A stretch of 64,000 nucleotides of DNA. It comes from Tissierellales bacterium (GTDB lineage Bacteria; Bacillota; Clostridia; Tissierellales; Tissierellaceae). Positions within the stretch are counted from its first letter, which is position 1, and each line of letters starts with the position of its first letter. The notes beneath the pieces were generated by a model. It worked only from the letters and a program-made list of their open reading frames with translations, had not been told where the DNA came from and searched no databases. Position numbers and translations under genes: made by a program. Positions 33,747-42,718 of this stretch are shown here, one piece after another. The stretch covers positions 62,001-126,000 of the forward strand of contig JASLBE010000017.1 of assembly GCA_030146705.1 (NCBI GenBank), written 5' to 3'.

Positions 33747-36113
33747 TTATTTAAACTTCTTAAGTCTTAAAGAATTTGTAACTACTGAAACAGAACTAAA
33801 GGCCATAGCTCCACCAGCCACCATAGGGTTTAAAAATCCTAGGGCTGCAATTGGAATTCCTATACTATTATAGAAAAATGCCCAAAATAGATTTTGCTTT
33901 ATAGTCCTCATAGTCCTCTTAGAAAGCCTTATGGCAGTTACTATCCCCTTTAAATCTCCACTAATCAGGGTTATATCTGCCGCCTCCATAGCCACATCTG
34001 TACCAGTTCCAATGGCAAAACCTACATCAGCAGTTGCAAGAGCTGGTGCATCATTAATTCCATCCCCAACCATAGCAACAACCTTGCCATCTTTTTTAAG
34101 GCCCTCAATAACCTCAGCCTTGTGGTCAGGTAGGACATCGGCAAAAACATTTTCAATATCTATTTCCCTAGCAATTGCCCTGGCGGTCCTCTCATTGTCT
34201 CCAGTTAACATATATACTTCTATACCCATATTTATTAATTTATCTATGGCTTCCTTAGAACCATCTTTTATTTTATCAGCCACAGCTATAATACCAACTA
34301 TTTCCAGGTCAGCTGCAAGAATCATAGCAGTTTTCCCTTCATTTTCCAGCCTTTCTAAAACTCCACTGGCCCCTTCTATACCTATCTTGTTTTCTAGCAT
34401 TAGCTTCCTGTTACCAATTAAAACTTTATTTCCTTCTATTGTAGCCTCTAGCCCCTTACCAGGTATAGCCTTAAAATCTTTTGCTTCAACTAGACTTAGG
34501 TTTCTTGCCCTAGCTTCTTCTACAATAGACTCCCCTAAGGGGTGTTCAGAAGACCTTTCAACAGAAGCTGCCAGGCCTAAAACTTCATCTTCTTTAAGCC
34601 CTCCTAAAACAATAATATCTGTTACAGCAGGTTCCCCCCTAGTAATAGTTCCTGTCTTGTCTAGGACTATGGCATCTAGTTCATGGGCCTTTTCCAAATG
34701 TTCCCCAGATTTTATTAGGATCCCATTTTCAGCCCCCTTGCCAGTCCCAACCATAATAGCAGTTGGGGTCGCCAGACCAAGGGCACAAGGACAGGCTATA
34801 ACTAATACAGAAACCGCATTTATTATCCCTGTGTTAAAATCGCCCTTAATAAATCCATAAACTATTAGGGTTACAAGGGCTATGGCAACTACAACTGGGA
34901 CAAAAATCCCTGCAATTTTATCTGCCAGCCTTTGGACTGGTGCCTTAGAACCTTGGGCATCTTCCACCATCCTTATAATTTGTGAAAGTACAGTATCCTT
35001 GCCTATTTTAGTAGCCTTAAACTTAAAGGCTCCTAGCTTGTTTATAGTTGCTCCAACTACACTATCTCCAACAGTCTTATCAACTGGGATACTTTCCCCT
35101 GTTATCATTGACTCATCTAGGGAAGAATGTCCCTCAACAATTACCCCATCAACTGGGATACTTTCTCCTGGCTTAACTAGGATAATATCCCCTATCTTTA
35201 AGTCTTCTATATTGATTAACTCTTCCCTACCATCAACTATTATTGTGGCCTTCTTAGGTTGGAGACCCATTAAGGTTTTAATAGCCTCAGAAGTTTGCCC
35301 CTTGGCAATAGCTTCAAAAGTTTTTCCTAGTAAAACCAGGGTCATTATTACTGCAGCAGACTCAAAGTAAAAATGGTCCGACCCAATTATTACATTATAT
35401 ATACTATAAAAATATGCTGACAAGGTTCCCATAGAAACCAAGACATCCATATTGGCCCCGCCTCCCCTTAAGGAGTTGTAGGCCCCCCTATAGAACCTCC
35501 TGCCTATATAAAACTGGACTGGGGTTGCCAGTAGCCACTGGAAGTAACCATTGGATAAAATAGTATCATAGCCTGCCATATCTACAAACATAGCCAAAAA
35601 TAAAGGAAGACTAAAGACAGCTGATATTAAAAAGTCCCTCTTTAGGGAATTTATTTCCTTTTCCCTAAGCTCCCTATCCTTGTCTAGGTCTCTTTCATAC
35701 TCTACCTCAGCCTTAAAACCAGCCCTATCAACAGTATTTAATAGGTCCTCCTCAGTTAAGGCTCCAGACTTGTACCTTACAACTGCCTTATTATTTGATA
35801 AGTTTACACTAGCATCAGCAGTATCCAGCTTGTTAAGAACCTTGTCCAACCTAGAGGAGCAGGCTGCACAAGTCATACCTGAGACCCTTAGGATCTTGCT
35901 TACTTCTGGAACCTCAAACCCAGTTTTTTCTATGGCCTCAATAATTTCAAGAGGCTTAATTTTTTCATCATCATACTCTAAACTGGCCTTATTGGCCAAT
36001 AGGTTTACATTAACGCTTTTTACCCCATCCTTTTTAGATAAAACCTTTTCTATCCTTGAAGAACAAGCAGCGCAAGTCATTCCCAAAATATCTACCTGTA
36101 AAGATTTATTCAT
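33747..36113 (-). CDS. copA: Copper-exporting P1B-type ATPase
   Basis: Integral membrane pump of about 788 aa. Two N-terminal metal-binding domains each carry GMTCAACSS. Eight or so transmembrane helices follow, with the CPC motif (VIACPCALGLATP), phosphorylation motif DKTGTI, the HP locus (SSEHPLGES) and MVGDGINDAPAL. CPC plus two CxxC domains indicates Cu(I) export. AGGAGG (36121-36126) is 7 bases from the ATG at 36113 and only 1 base from that at 36119, so the former is preferred. Confidence 0.95.
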   Translation of the reverse strand: MNKSLQVDILGMTCAACSSRIEKVLSKKDGVKSVNVNLLANKASLEYDDEKIKPLEIIEAIEKTGFEVPEVSKILRVSGMTCAACSSRLDKVLNKLDTADASVNLSNNKAVVRYKSGALTEEDLLNTVDRAGFKAEVEYERDLDKDRELREKEINSLKRDFLISAVFSLPLFLAMFVDMAGYDTILSNGYFQWLLATPVQFYIGRRFYRGAYNSLRGGGANMDVLVSMGTLSAYFYSIYNVIIGSDHFYFESAAVIMTLVLLGKTFEAIAKGQTSEAIKTLMGLQPKKATIIVDGREELINIEDLKIGDIILVKPGESIPVDGVIVEGHSSLDESMITGESIPVDKTVGDSVVGATINKLGAFKFKATKIGKDTVLSQIIRMVEDAQGSKAPVQRLADKIAGIFVPVVVAIALVTLIVYGFIKGDFNTGIINAVSVLVIACPCALGLATPTAIMVGTGKGAENGILIKSGEHLEKAHELDAIVLDKTGTITRGEPAVTDIIVLGGLKEDEVLGLAASVERSSEHPLGESIVEEARARNLSLVEAKDFKAIPGKGLEATIEGNKVLIGNRKLMLENKIGIEGASGVLERLENEGKTAMILAADLEIVGIIAVADKIKDGSKEAIDKLINMGIEVYMLTGDNERTARAIAREIDIENVFADVLPDHKAEVIEGLKKDGKVVAMVGDGINDAPALATADVGFAIGTGTDVAMEAADITLISGDLKGIVTAIRLSKRTMRTIKQNLFWAFFYNSIGIPIAALGFLNPMVAGGAMAFSSVSVVTNSLRLKKFK

Positions 36114-36125
36114 TTCCATACCTCC

Positions 36126-36144
36126 TACCCCCCCCTTGGGGTGT
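36126..36144 (-). promoter_or_regulatory. Candidate CsoR operator
   Basis: The plus strand reads TACCCCCCCCTTGGGGTGT, a G/C-rich dyad like known CsoR sites (TACCC...GGGGTA). It lies just downstream of the predicted copA start of transcription and abuts the ribosome-binding site. Confidence 0.6.
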
Positions 36145-36156
36145 CCTTATATTATG

Positions 36157-36185
36157 ATAATAACTCTCAATAAGTAAAAAGTCAA
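36157..36185 (-). promoter_or_regulatory. Promoter for copA-copZ-csoR
   Basis: TTGACT (36180-36185) and TATTAT (36157-36162) are 17 bases apart on the minus strand. The start should fall near 36150, so the operator would block early transcription. Confidence 0.75.
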
Positions 36186-36386
36186 ATTTTATTTTATCCA
36201 ACCCTACCTAGTTAAGGACCTTTTAAAAATCTAAGTATCCTACTTTAGTATGACTAGAAAACCATACTAATCCAAAGAAATTAACTTATTTTAAGCCAAA
36301 AACTCCTATAAAAGCCCAACTTATAAATTTCTAGTAATTTTTTTAAATAATTTAAGATAATTTTTTAAAAATTTTTAGATATAGTC
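36186..36386. other. AT-rich spacer between divergent copper and iron operons
   Basis: About 200 bases between the copA and feoA promoters. I see no ORF with a ribosome-binding site, no strong hairpin and no repeat. Confidence 0.6.
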
Positions 36387-36415
36387 TTGATTTTAACAAA
36401 TAAATAGTTTAATAT
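36387..36415 (+). promoter_or_regulatory. Promoter for feoABC
   Basis: TTGATT (36387-36392), 17 bases, TAATAT (36410-36415). Transcription should begin near 36422. Confidence 0.7.
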
Positions 36416-36427
36416 ATTAAGCATAGT

Positions 36428-36446
36428 AATGATAACTATTATCATT
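36428..36446 (+). promoter_or_regulatory. Fur box upstream of feoA
   Basis: A 19-base inverted repeat, AATGATAA-CTA-TTATCATT, closely matches the Fur consensus (GATAATGATwATCATTATC). It lies just after the predicted start site, so Fe(II)-Fur would block transcription. Binding by another Fur-family member is possible. Confidence 0.8.
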
Positions 36447-36472
36447 TTCAATACTAGCTTGGAGGAGATTTT

Positions 36473-36700
36473 ATGGAAACTATAAGCTTAACTCTTTTAA
36501 AAGATAATGAATTTGGGAGGGTTAAAGAAATTAATAGATGCGGAAATGCACAAAAAAGACTACATGAATTAGGCCTTTATAAAAATGCAGAAGTAAAGAT
36601 GCTAAAAAATGATAAGGGACCTATTATTATTTCTTTGTCTGGATCAAAACTAGCCCTGGGTCGTAACCTGGCTGATAATATTCAGATTATAAGACAATAA
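36473..36700 (+). CDS. feoA: Ferrous iron transport accessory protein FeoA
   Basis: SH3-like cytosolic protein of 75 aa with the pattern RCGNAQKRLHELGLYKNAEVKMLK...GSKLALGRNLADNI. It supports FeoB. GGAGGAG precedes the ATG, and it is followed by feoB after 22 bases. Confidence 0.92.
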   Translation: METISLTLLKDNEFGRVKEINRCGNAQKRLHELGLYKNAEVKMLKNDKGPIIISLSGSKLALGRNLADNIQIIRQ

Positions 36701-36722
36701 AGTACTTATTAGGAGGAGTTTT

Positions 36723-38702
36723 ATGACAAACATAGCTTTAATGGGTAACCCCAATTGTGGGAAAACTACCTTGTTTAACGGTTTGACTGGGTCCAACCAG
36801 CATGTTGGGAATTGGCCTGGTGTAACAGTTGAGAAAAAGGAAGGGGTCTTTAAACATAAGGGAGAAAACTATAATATAATTGACCTTCCTGGAACCTACA
36901 GCCTTGGTAATTATTCTGAAGATGAGTCAGTGGCTACTAACTATATTCTAAAAAACAAGCCAAGTGTTGTAATTAATGTTGTAGATGCTACAAACTTAGA
37001 AAGAAACCTTTATTTAACAACCCAATTGTTGGAGTTGGATATAAAGGTTGTAATAGCCTTAAATATGATGGATGAGGCAAAAAAAAGAAAGATAAATATA
37101 GACCTAAATAAATTATCTAAGGAGTTAAATGTTCCAATAGTTCCAACTATTGCTTCTAAGGAAAATGGTCTAGATGACTTAAAAGAAATGGTTGTTAAGA
37201 CCATAGTATCTGGGCAAGAATTTATTGCTCCAAAAATATACCCTAGTGACCTAATGGAAAAGTTCTCCAAATACGCCTCTCTTTTTGAAGGGGTAACTAG
37301 TGACTATCCTAGGGAAACCCTAGCCTTAAAACTTTTAGAAGGAGATGAAACTGTCTTTAAAAGTATTGAGGGGAAGATCAAGGATCCTGGGTCCCTTAAA
37401 AATGAAATAGACCTAGCCCAGCTACAAATAGTAGACTCTAGGTATGAATTTATTAGTAGGGTGGTAGAAAAATCTGTAACTAAGCCTAAGGACAATACAG
37501 AAACCATAACGGATAAGATAGATAAAATTGTAACCCATAAGTATTTGGGCATACCAATTTTTATTTTAATTATGTTTTTAATCTTCCAGTTGACCTTTAC
37601 AATTGGTGAAGACCTTTTAGGGGAATCTATTGGAGGAGTTATCGACTTTTTAGCTAGCAATGTAAACCTTCTACTAACTAAACTCCACGCTCCTGCTTGG
37701 CTAGTTTCTTTAATAGGAGAAGGGTTATTTCAAGGAGTTGGGGCAGTTTTAGAGTTTATTCCCCTAATAATGATCCTTTACTTCTTTATTGGTATCTTAG
37801 AAGATACTGGCTATATGGCCAGGGCGGCCTATGTAATGGATAGGGTTATGAAAAAGGTTGGCCTTCATGGAAAGACCTTTATACCTATGATTGTAGGTTT
37901 TGGTTGTAATGTTCCTGGGGTAATGGCAACTAGGACTCTTGATAATAAAAAAGACAGGATGGTTGCTATGCTAATAAACCCATTTATGTCTTGTGGGGCC
38001 AAGCTTCCAATTTACTTGGTTTTCGTAGCAGCCTTTTTCCCAGACAAGGGGGGGCTAGTATTATTTATCCTCTATGCTCTAGGAATTTTAATAGCCCTAA
38101 TTATGGGTAAGATTTTTAGCTCTACCTTATTTAAGGGGGTTGAATCAAACTTTATAATGGAGTTACCTCCTTATAGGGCACCGATTTTTAAGTATGTTGT
38201 AAAAGATATGTGGGACAAGGTTTACGGCTTTATTAAAAGGGCGGGAACAGTTATATTTTCAGTAGTTACCCTACTTTGGATCTTAGCCAACCTTCCCCAC
38301 GGAGTAGAACCTTATAGCCAGGCTAGTTTACTTGGAAAAATAGGTAGCTTTATTTCTCCAATATTTAAACCAGCGGGCTTTGGAACTTGGCAGGCTTCTG
38401 TTAGTTTATTTGCAGGTATTGCAGCCAAGGAGGCCGTTGTTGCAACTTTAGGTATGGTTTATGCTGGGGTTAGTGAGGGTAGTAAGCTTGTAACTGCTAT
38501 CCAAAGTCATTTTACCAGCCTATCAGCAGCCTCATTTTTAGTAATGACCCTCCTATATACTCCTTGTATAGCAGTAATAGGAACTATTAAAAATGAAACT
38601 GGTTCTATGAAGTGGGCCATATTTACAGCTGTTTATACTTTTGTCCTAGCTTGGATTGCAGCAGTTTTAGTCTTCCAAGTTGGATCCCTTTTAGGATTTT
38701 AA
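36723..38702 (+). CDS. feoB: Ferrous iron transporter FeoB
   Basis: Membrane protein of 659 aa. The N-terminal GTPase has G1 GNPNCGKTT, G3 DLPGTYSL and G4 NMMDEA, followed by the helical GDI region. The C-terminal membrane domain contains two Gate motifs, seen around ARAAYVMDRVM...VGFGCNVPGVMATRT. It imports Fe(II) and is a typical anaerobe iron route. It is middle gene of feoABC. Confidence 0.96.
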   Translation: MTNIALMGNPNCGKTTLFNGLTGSNQHVGNWPGVTVEKKEGVFKHKGENYNIIDLPGTYSLGNYSEDESVATNYILKNKPSVVINVVDATNLERNLYLTTQLLELDIKVVIALNMMDEAKKRKINIDLNKLSKELNVPIVPTIASKENGLDDLKEMVVKTIVSGQEFIAPKIYPSDLMEKFSKYASLFEGVTSDYPRETLALKLLEGDETVFKSIEGKIKDPGSLKNEIDLAQLQIVDSRYEFISRVVEKSVTKPKDNTETITDKIDKIVTHKYLGIPIFILIMFLIFQLTFTIGEDLLGESIGGVIDFLASNVNLLLTKLHAPAWLVSLIGEGLFQGVGAVLEFIPLIMILYFFIGILEDTGYMARAAYVMDRVMKKVGLHGKTFIPMIVGFGCNVPGVMATRTLDNKKDRMVAMLINPFMSCGAKLPIYLVFVAAFFPDKGGLVLFILYALGILIALIMGKIFSSTLFKGVESNFIMELPPYRAPIFKYVVKDMWDKVYGFIKRAGTVIFSVVTLLWILANLPHGVEPYSQASLLGKIGSFISPIFKPAGFGTWQASVSLFAGIAAKEAVVATLGMVYAGVSEGSKLVTAIQSHFTSLSAASFLVMTLLYTPCIAVIGTIKNETGSMKWAIFTAVYTFVLAWIAAVLVFQVGSLLGF

Positions 38703-38714
38703 GGATGTGATTTT

Positions 38715-38972
38715 ATGGTTACAAAAATTTTAAAGCTTATATATGAGTCTGGTATGTATTCTAAGTCCTATATAGCTGGAAAATTAAATATATCTGAGGC
38801 TATGGTTGAAACTGGGGTAGACCAGCTTTTAAGCCTGGGACTCCTTAGGGAGGATAAGGCTGCCCCAACTTGTGGAGAGAAGGCTTGTAGTTCTTGTCCT
38901 TTCTCCTCTTGCAACCATTCTCCAGTTAAGACTTACACCTTAACTGAGAAGGCCCTAAAACTAGTAGTATAA
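38715..38972 (+). CDS. feoC: FeoC-like winged-helix protein with Cys-rich tail
   Basis: Protein of 85 aa. An N-terminal winged-helix segment (KLIYESGMYSKSYIAGKLNISEAMVETGVDQLLSLGLL) is followed by CGEKACSSCPFSSC, a cluster that could bind Fe-S. In Gammaproteobacteria FeoC stabilises FeoB in an oxygen-dependent way. The position after feoB supports the name, although sequence similarity is confined to general layout. Confidence 0.8.
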   Translation: MVTKILKLIYESGMYSKSYIAGKLNISEAMVETGVDQLLSLGLLREDKAAPTCGEKACSSCPFSSCNHSPVKTYTLTEKALKLVV

Positions 38973-39000
38973 AAGACCTAAATTTTTAGGTCTTTTTTTT
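38971..39000 (+). terminator. Terminator after feoABC
   Basis: Stem AAAAGACCTAAA/TTTAGGTCTTTT is followed by a run of Ts. Confidence 0.92.
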
Positions 39001-39026
39001 ACTGGATAAATGTAACCTATCAAATA

Positions 39027-39054
39027 TTGCAGTTTTCTCTATATAGGATATAAT
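39027..39054 (+). promoter_or_regulatory. Promoter for nicotinate phosphoribosyltransferase
   Basis: TTGCAG (39027-39032), 16 bases, TATAAT (39049-39054), 29 bases before the start codon. Confidence 0.65.
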
Positions 39055-39082
39055 TAAGGTAATAATTATATAAAGGAGTAAG

Positions 39083-40540
39083 ATGATGAATAATACAAAC
39101 TGGAAAACTACAGCTAATCTTAGTATGTTGGCAGATTTTTATGAATTTACTATGGCAAATGGCTATTTAGAAAATAATATGGCAGATAAAATAGCTTATT
39201 TTGATATGTTCTTTAGGTCTGTACCTGATGGTGGAGGCTTTGCTATAATGGCAGGTCTAGAGCAACTTATTGACTACTTGAAAAACCTCCACTTTACAGA
39301 AGAAGATATTGAATACTTTAAGTCCAAGGAAATGTTTAGCAGTGAGTTTTTAGATTATTTAAGAAATTTCAAATTTCAATGTGATGTTTGGGCTATACCA
39401 GAAGGAACTCCTATTTTCCCACAAGAACCTCTTGTAATAGTTAGGGGACCTGTTATCCAGGCCCAGCTTATTGAAACTATGGTACTTTTAACAATCAACC
39501 ACCAAAGTTTAATTGCTACAAAGGCAAATAGGATTACAAGAGCTGCTGAGGGCCGTGCAGTTATGGAGTTTGGATCAAGAAGGGCCCAGGGAGCAGATGG
39601 GGCAACTCTAGGAGCCAGGGCGGCCTACATAGGTGGTTGTATTGGTACTGCCAATACAATTTCTGATAGGGACTTTAATATCCCTGCCCTTGGAACTATG
39701 GCCCATAGCTGGGTGCAAATGTTCCCAACAGAATACGACGCTTTTGCAGCCTATGCTAGGACCTATCCTGATAATTGTGTCCTACTGGTTGATACCTACA
39801 ATACTTTAAAGTCTGGAGTACCTACAGCTATAAAGGTTTTTGATGATATTTTAAAACCTCTAGGACATAGGCCTGCTGGGATTAGGCTTGATAGTGGTGA
39901 CCTGGCCTACCTAACTAAGGAGGCTAGGAAGATGCTAGATGAAGCTGGGTATGAAGATTGTAAGATTGTTGCCTCTTCCTCTCTTGATGAGTATGTTATT
40001 AGGGACCTAATTGACCAAGGGGCAGAAATAGACTCTTTTGGAGTTGGTGAAAGGCTTATTACAGCCAAATCCCAACCTGTTTTTGGTGGGGTTTATAAGC
40101 TAACTAGTGTTGAGGAAAACGGTGAAATTATAAATAAAATTAAGGTCAGTGAAAATGTTGGTAAAATAACTACTCCTGGATTTAAACAGGTTTACAGGAT
40201 TTTTGACAAGACTTCTAACAAGGCCTTGGCAGATGTTATTACTCTCCATGATGAGGTTATTGATGAAAGTAAACCTTATAAAATTTTCCATCCAATCCAT
40301 ACTTGGAAGCAAAAGACCTTAACTAATTTTTATGCTAAAAAACTGCTTGTTCCTATTTTTGTAAAGGGAGAATGTGTCTATGAGTCTCCTAATATTGATG
40401 AAATTAAGGATTTTACAAAATCTCAAGTTGACTTAATGTGGGATGAGCTTAAAAGGTTTACTAAGCCCTTTAAGTACCATGTTGACCTATCTAAAAAACT
40501 TTGGAATATTAAGGATAATTTATTAAATAAGCATGAATAA
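39083..40540 (+). CDS. pncB: Nicotinate phosphoribosyltransferase
   Basis: Enzyme of 485 aa making nicotinate mononucleotide from nicotinate and PRPP for NAD salvage. Motifs include the N-terminal LSMLADFYEFTMANGYL, the GSRRAQGADGATLGARAAYIGG loop and the phosphate-binding IRLDSGDLAYLTKEAR. Two adjacent ATGs (39083, 39086) are both compatible with AAAGGAG. It could loosely connect with cobT downstream, which uses the same product. Confidence 0.95.
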   Translation: MMNNTNWKTTANLSMLADFYEFTMANGYLENNMADKIAYFDMFFRSVPDGGGFAIMAGLEQLIDYLKNLHFTEEDIEYFKSKEMFSSEFLDYLRNFKFQCDVWAIPEGTPIFPQEPLVIVRGPVIQAQLIETMVLLTINHQSLIATKANRITRAAEGRAVMEFGSRRAQGADGATLGARAAYIGGCIGTANTISDRDFNIPALGTMAHSWVQMFPTEYDAFAAYARTYPDNCVLLVDTYNTLKSGVPTAIKVFDDILKPLGHRPAGIRLDSGDLAYLTKEARKMLDEAGYEDCKIVASSSLDEYVIRDLIDQGAEIDSFGVGERLITAKSQPVFGGVYKLTSVEENGEIINKIKVSENVGKITTPGFKQVYRIFDKTSNKALADVITLHDEVIDESKPYKIFHPIHTWKQKTLTNFYAKKLLVPIFVKGECVYESPNIDEIKDFTKSQVDLMWDELKRFTKPFKYHVDLSKKLWNIKDNLLNKHE

Positions 40541-40546
40541 TTTTAA

Positions 40547-40578
40547 AATAGGCCTCTAGCAAAAGCTAGGGACCTATT
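40547..40578 (+). terminator. Imperfect hairpin after pncB
   Basis: Stem AATAGG/CCTATT with an inner CTAGC/GCTAG stem and AAAA loop begins just after the stop codon. It lacks a T run, so it may be an mRNA 3'-end hairpin rather than a strong terminator. Confidence 0.45.
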
Positions 40579-40699
40579 GTAATACCTACTATTTCCATAT
40601 ATTTTACTTTCTTTACCATTTTTTACGGGTTTTTCTTTAATTTTATATAAAATTCTTTTTATTTCTAAAAATTTGAAAATATTTATCTGAATTCATTGA

Positions 40700-40822
40700 T
40701 AATCTAAAAAATTTATGGTAATATATAACCATAGTCAAACAAAATGGTTTTCATTTTTAATGAATTTCCTTTTTATTTTTTATGTTTTTTGTTTTTAGGC
40801 CCCGTTTGGGGCCTTTTTCCTT
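40700..40822 (+). ncRNA. Candidate small RNA with strong terminator
   Basis: The pncB-cobC gap of 338 bases holds no convincing gene, but a short plus-strand unit can be proposed. TTGAAA with a distant TGATAAT lies near 40673-40701, small inverted repeats (TATGGT/ACCATA and TTCATT/AATGAA) follow, and then comes a strong terminator. No plus-strand gene downstream would use it. A possible ORF here (40744-40950) lacks a ribosome-binding site and runs through the terminator. The 5' end is uncertain. Confidence 0.4.
40797..40819 (+). terminator. Orphan plus-strand terminator
   Basis: Stem AGGCCCC/GGGGCCT with a GTTT loop is followed by TTTTTCCTTTTTT. The T run exists only on the plus strand, so it does not serve cobC. 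Confidence 0.8.
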
Positions 40823-40878
40823 TTTTAAACCTATTACATATCACTTTTAATATGATTAAATCAATACTTAAATTAATA

Positions 40879-41448
40879 CTAATATACTATCCTATTCATA
40901 TAGTTTATATACTTGTAGCCTTCATTAACACTAATTTTAGTAAAGCCTAGGTTGTTAGACTTAAACCTAAAGAATAAATCAGGGCTTCCAAAAATCCCAG
41001 CAAGGGCTATCCTAATAACCCCCTCATGGCAAACTAATATGCAGTCTTCCCCCTGGTCAATCAACCTGTCTATAAGTCCATTTACCCTTTCGTAAAAATC
41101 AACCATATTTTCCCCACCAGGAATCCTATAATTAATTGGATCATCTGTCCATAGCCTGGCTTCTTCTGGGTTGCTTGCCTGGAACTGTTCATAGGTCTTG
41201 CCTTCAAGAATCCCTAGACTTATCTCTCTTAAGTCTTCTTCTACTTCCCCCTTAAGTCCCAAATATTCCATAGTATCTAGGGCTCTTTTATAGGGGCTGA
41301 CTAAAACTTTTTCTATGGCTAAATCCTTGGCCCCCCTAGACTTCTTTGCCTGGTCTATCCCAAGCCTAGTAAGAGGGGTAGACTTGCTACCAAAGTATTT
41401 ATTTAGATTTGCTTCTGTTTGTCCATGCCTAATTAAAACGATATCCAT
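40879..41448 (-). CDS. cobC: Alpha-ribazole phosphatase / histidine phosphatase
   Basis: Histidine phosphatase superfamily protein of 189 aa with the catalytic LIRHGQTEAN and a second His in VCHEGVIRIAL. The cob operon context points to alpha-ribazole-5'-phosphate as substrate. It overlaps cobS by 16 bases. Confidence 0.88.
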   Translation of the reverse strand: MDIVLIRHGQTEANLNKYFGSKSTPLTRLGIDQAKKSRGAKDLAIEKVLVSPYKRALDTMEYLGLKGEVEEDLREISLGILEGKTYEQFQASNPEEARLWTDDPINYRIPGGENMVDFYERVNGLIDRLIDQGEDCILVCHEGVIRIALAGIFGSPDLFFRFKSNNLGFTKISVNEGYKYINYMNRIVY

Positions 41449-42176
41449 AAGTCCACCACCATAAATGATATTAAAGAAACAACCTCACCTAATTCTGCCA
41501 TAGCACCAAAAACATCCCCTGTTACCCCACCTATTTTTCCATAGGAATACTTGGCCAAGGCCTCCATAAATAAGAAATTTATAAGTAGGGGCAGGAGGAT
41601 CTTTATGTCAAAATAAGAGGCAACTATTATATATAATAGGATCCCAAATATTGTATTTTGACCTGGTTCACTAGTCTTAAACATATAGCCAATTCCCGAA
41701 TCCCTGGCTGGCCTTTTAAAGGTTAGGTTAAAGACTTGAACAGTCCTACTATTTCCTAGGGAAAAAACTAAAAATATAAAGGCATTTCCAGCCAGGTTGG
41801 CCACTAAGACATACTTTAAAATAATTATAAGGACTAGGGATATTACGCCAAAAGCCCCAACCCTACTGTCTTTCATAATTTCTAAAACCTGGTCCTTGTC
41901 CCTATTGGAAAAGAAGCCATCACAAGTATCAGAAAGTCCATCTAGGTGGAGGCCTCCAGTTATAAATACCAGGGCCAAAACTGTAAAAATTGCCCCTATA
42001 TCAGGATTTATCTTGGAAAATAAAAAATTTACCAAATAGGCAAAAAGTCCTATTAATAGACCAACAAAGGGGAAGAAAAAGGTACTCTTCCTTAGGTTTT
42101 CCCTGGTCCAATCCACCCTAATATTTATAGGAAGCCTGGTTAAAAATTGAATTGCTAAAATCATTCCATCTATCAT
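41433..42176 (-). CDS. cobS: Adenosylcobinamide-GDP ribazoletransferase
   Basis: Polytopic membrane enzyme of 247 aa that joins adenosylcobinamide-GDP and alpha-ribazole. The signature GGLHLDGLSDTCDGFFSN contains the conserved acidic residues that bind Mg2+. It overlaps both neighbours by a few bases, showing tight coupling in cobT-cobU-cobS-cobC. Confidence 0.93.
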   Translation of the reverse strand: MIDGMILAIQFLTRLPINIRVDWTRENLRKSTFFFPFVGLLIGLFAYLVNFLFSKINPDIGAIFTVLALVFITGGLHLDGLSDTCDGFFSNRDKDQVLEIMKDSRVGAFGVISLVLIIILKYVLVANLAGNAFIFLVFSLGNSRTVQVFNLTFKRPARDSGIGYMFKTSEPGQNTIFGILLYIIVASYFDIKILLPLLINFLFMEALAKYSYGKIGGVTGDVFGAMAELGEVVSLISFMVVDLWISF

Positions 42177-42709
42177 TTCAGCCTCACCGGATACCCTAAA
42201 GCCACAAGATAGGCCTCATCTGCCATCCTGGCAACCCTTTGGTTCACCCTGCCCTGGACATCTCTAAAAACCCTTGAAATATGGTCTCCTGGTACAATAG
42301 ATGAACCAACTTCATTAGTTACAATTACAAGATTATAGTTTTTCTCCCTAACCTTGTTTATAAGTTTTTCTACCTGGAAAACTATCTCATCTTCAACCTG
42401 GCCCTGGACCTCTTTACTAATCCTTTCAAGGCCTTTGGTCATAGCAAACATAATATTAGAAGTCATAACTGTTAGGCAGTCTAGAATATAATTTTTTTCC
42501 GTCCCAACTGCCTCATCAAGTCCAGTAAAACCTTCAAAAGTTCTCCACTCACTAGGCCTAGACTTAATATGCATAGCCACCCTATCCCTCATTTCATCAT
42601 CTGTAACAATAGAGGTTGCTATATAGCAAACATCTAAGTCATCCTCATACATTCTTTCTGCAAAACTACTTTTTCCAGACCTTGCACCGCCTGTTACAAT
42701 CTTTATCAC
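42173..42709 (-). CDS. cobU: Adenosylcobinamide kinase / guanylyltransferase
   Basis: Bifunctional enzyme of 178 aa activating cobinamide. The P-loop is GGARSGKSSFAE at residues 7-18. Other family motifs are RPSEWRTFEG and TNEVGSSIVP. The start is GTG. Confidence 0.94.
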   Translation of the reverse strand: MIKIVTGGARSGKSSFAERMYEDDLDVCYIATSIVTDDEMRDRVAMHIKSRPSEWRTFEGFTGLDEAVGTEKNYILDCLTVMTSNIMFAMTKGLERISKEVQGQVEDEIVFQVEKLINKVREKNYNLVIVTNEVGSSIVPGDHISRVFRDVQGRVNQRVARMADEAYLVALGYPVRLK

Positions 42710-42718
42710 CTAATCACC

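Noticed and set aside
33931..34860. 309-aa reading frame opposite copA
   Set aside because: It is a Ser/Ile-rich shadow frame of copA with no ribosome-binding site or recognisable domain. Similar antisense frames over ftsH and dnaX were dropped for the same reason.
40744..40950. 68-aa hydrophobic reading frame on the plus strand
   Set aside because: It has no ribosome-binding site, passes through a strong terminator and overlaps the end of cobC. Its composition reflects T-rich DNA.
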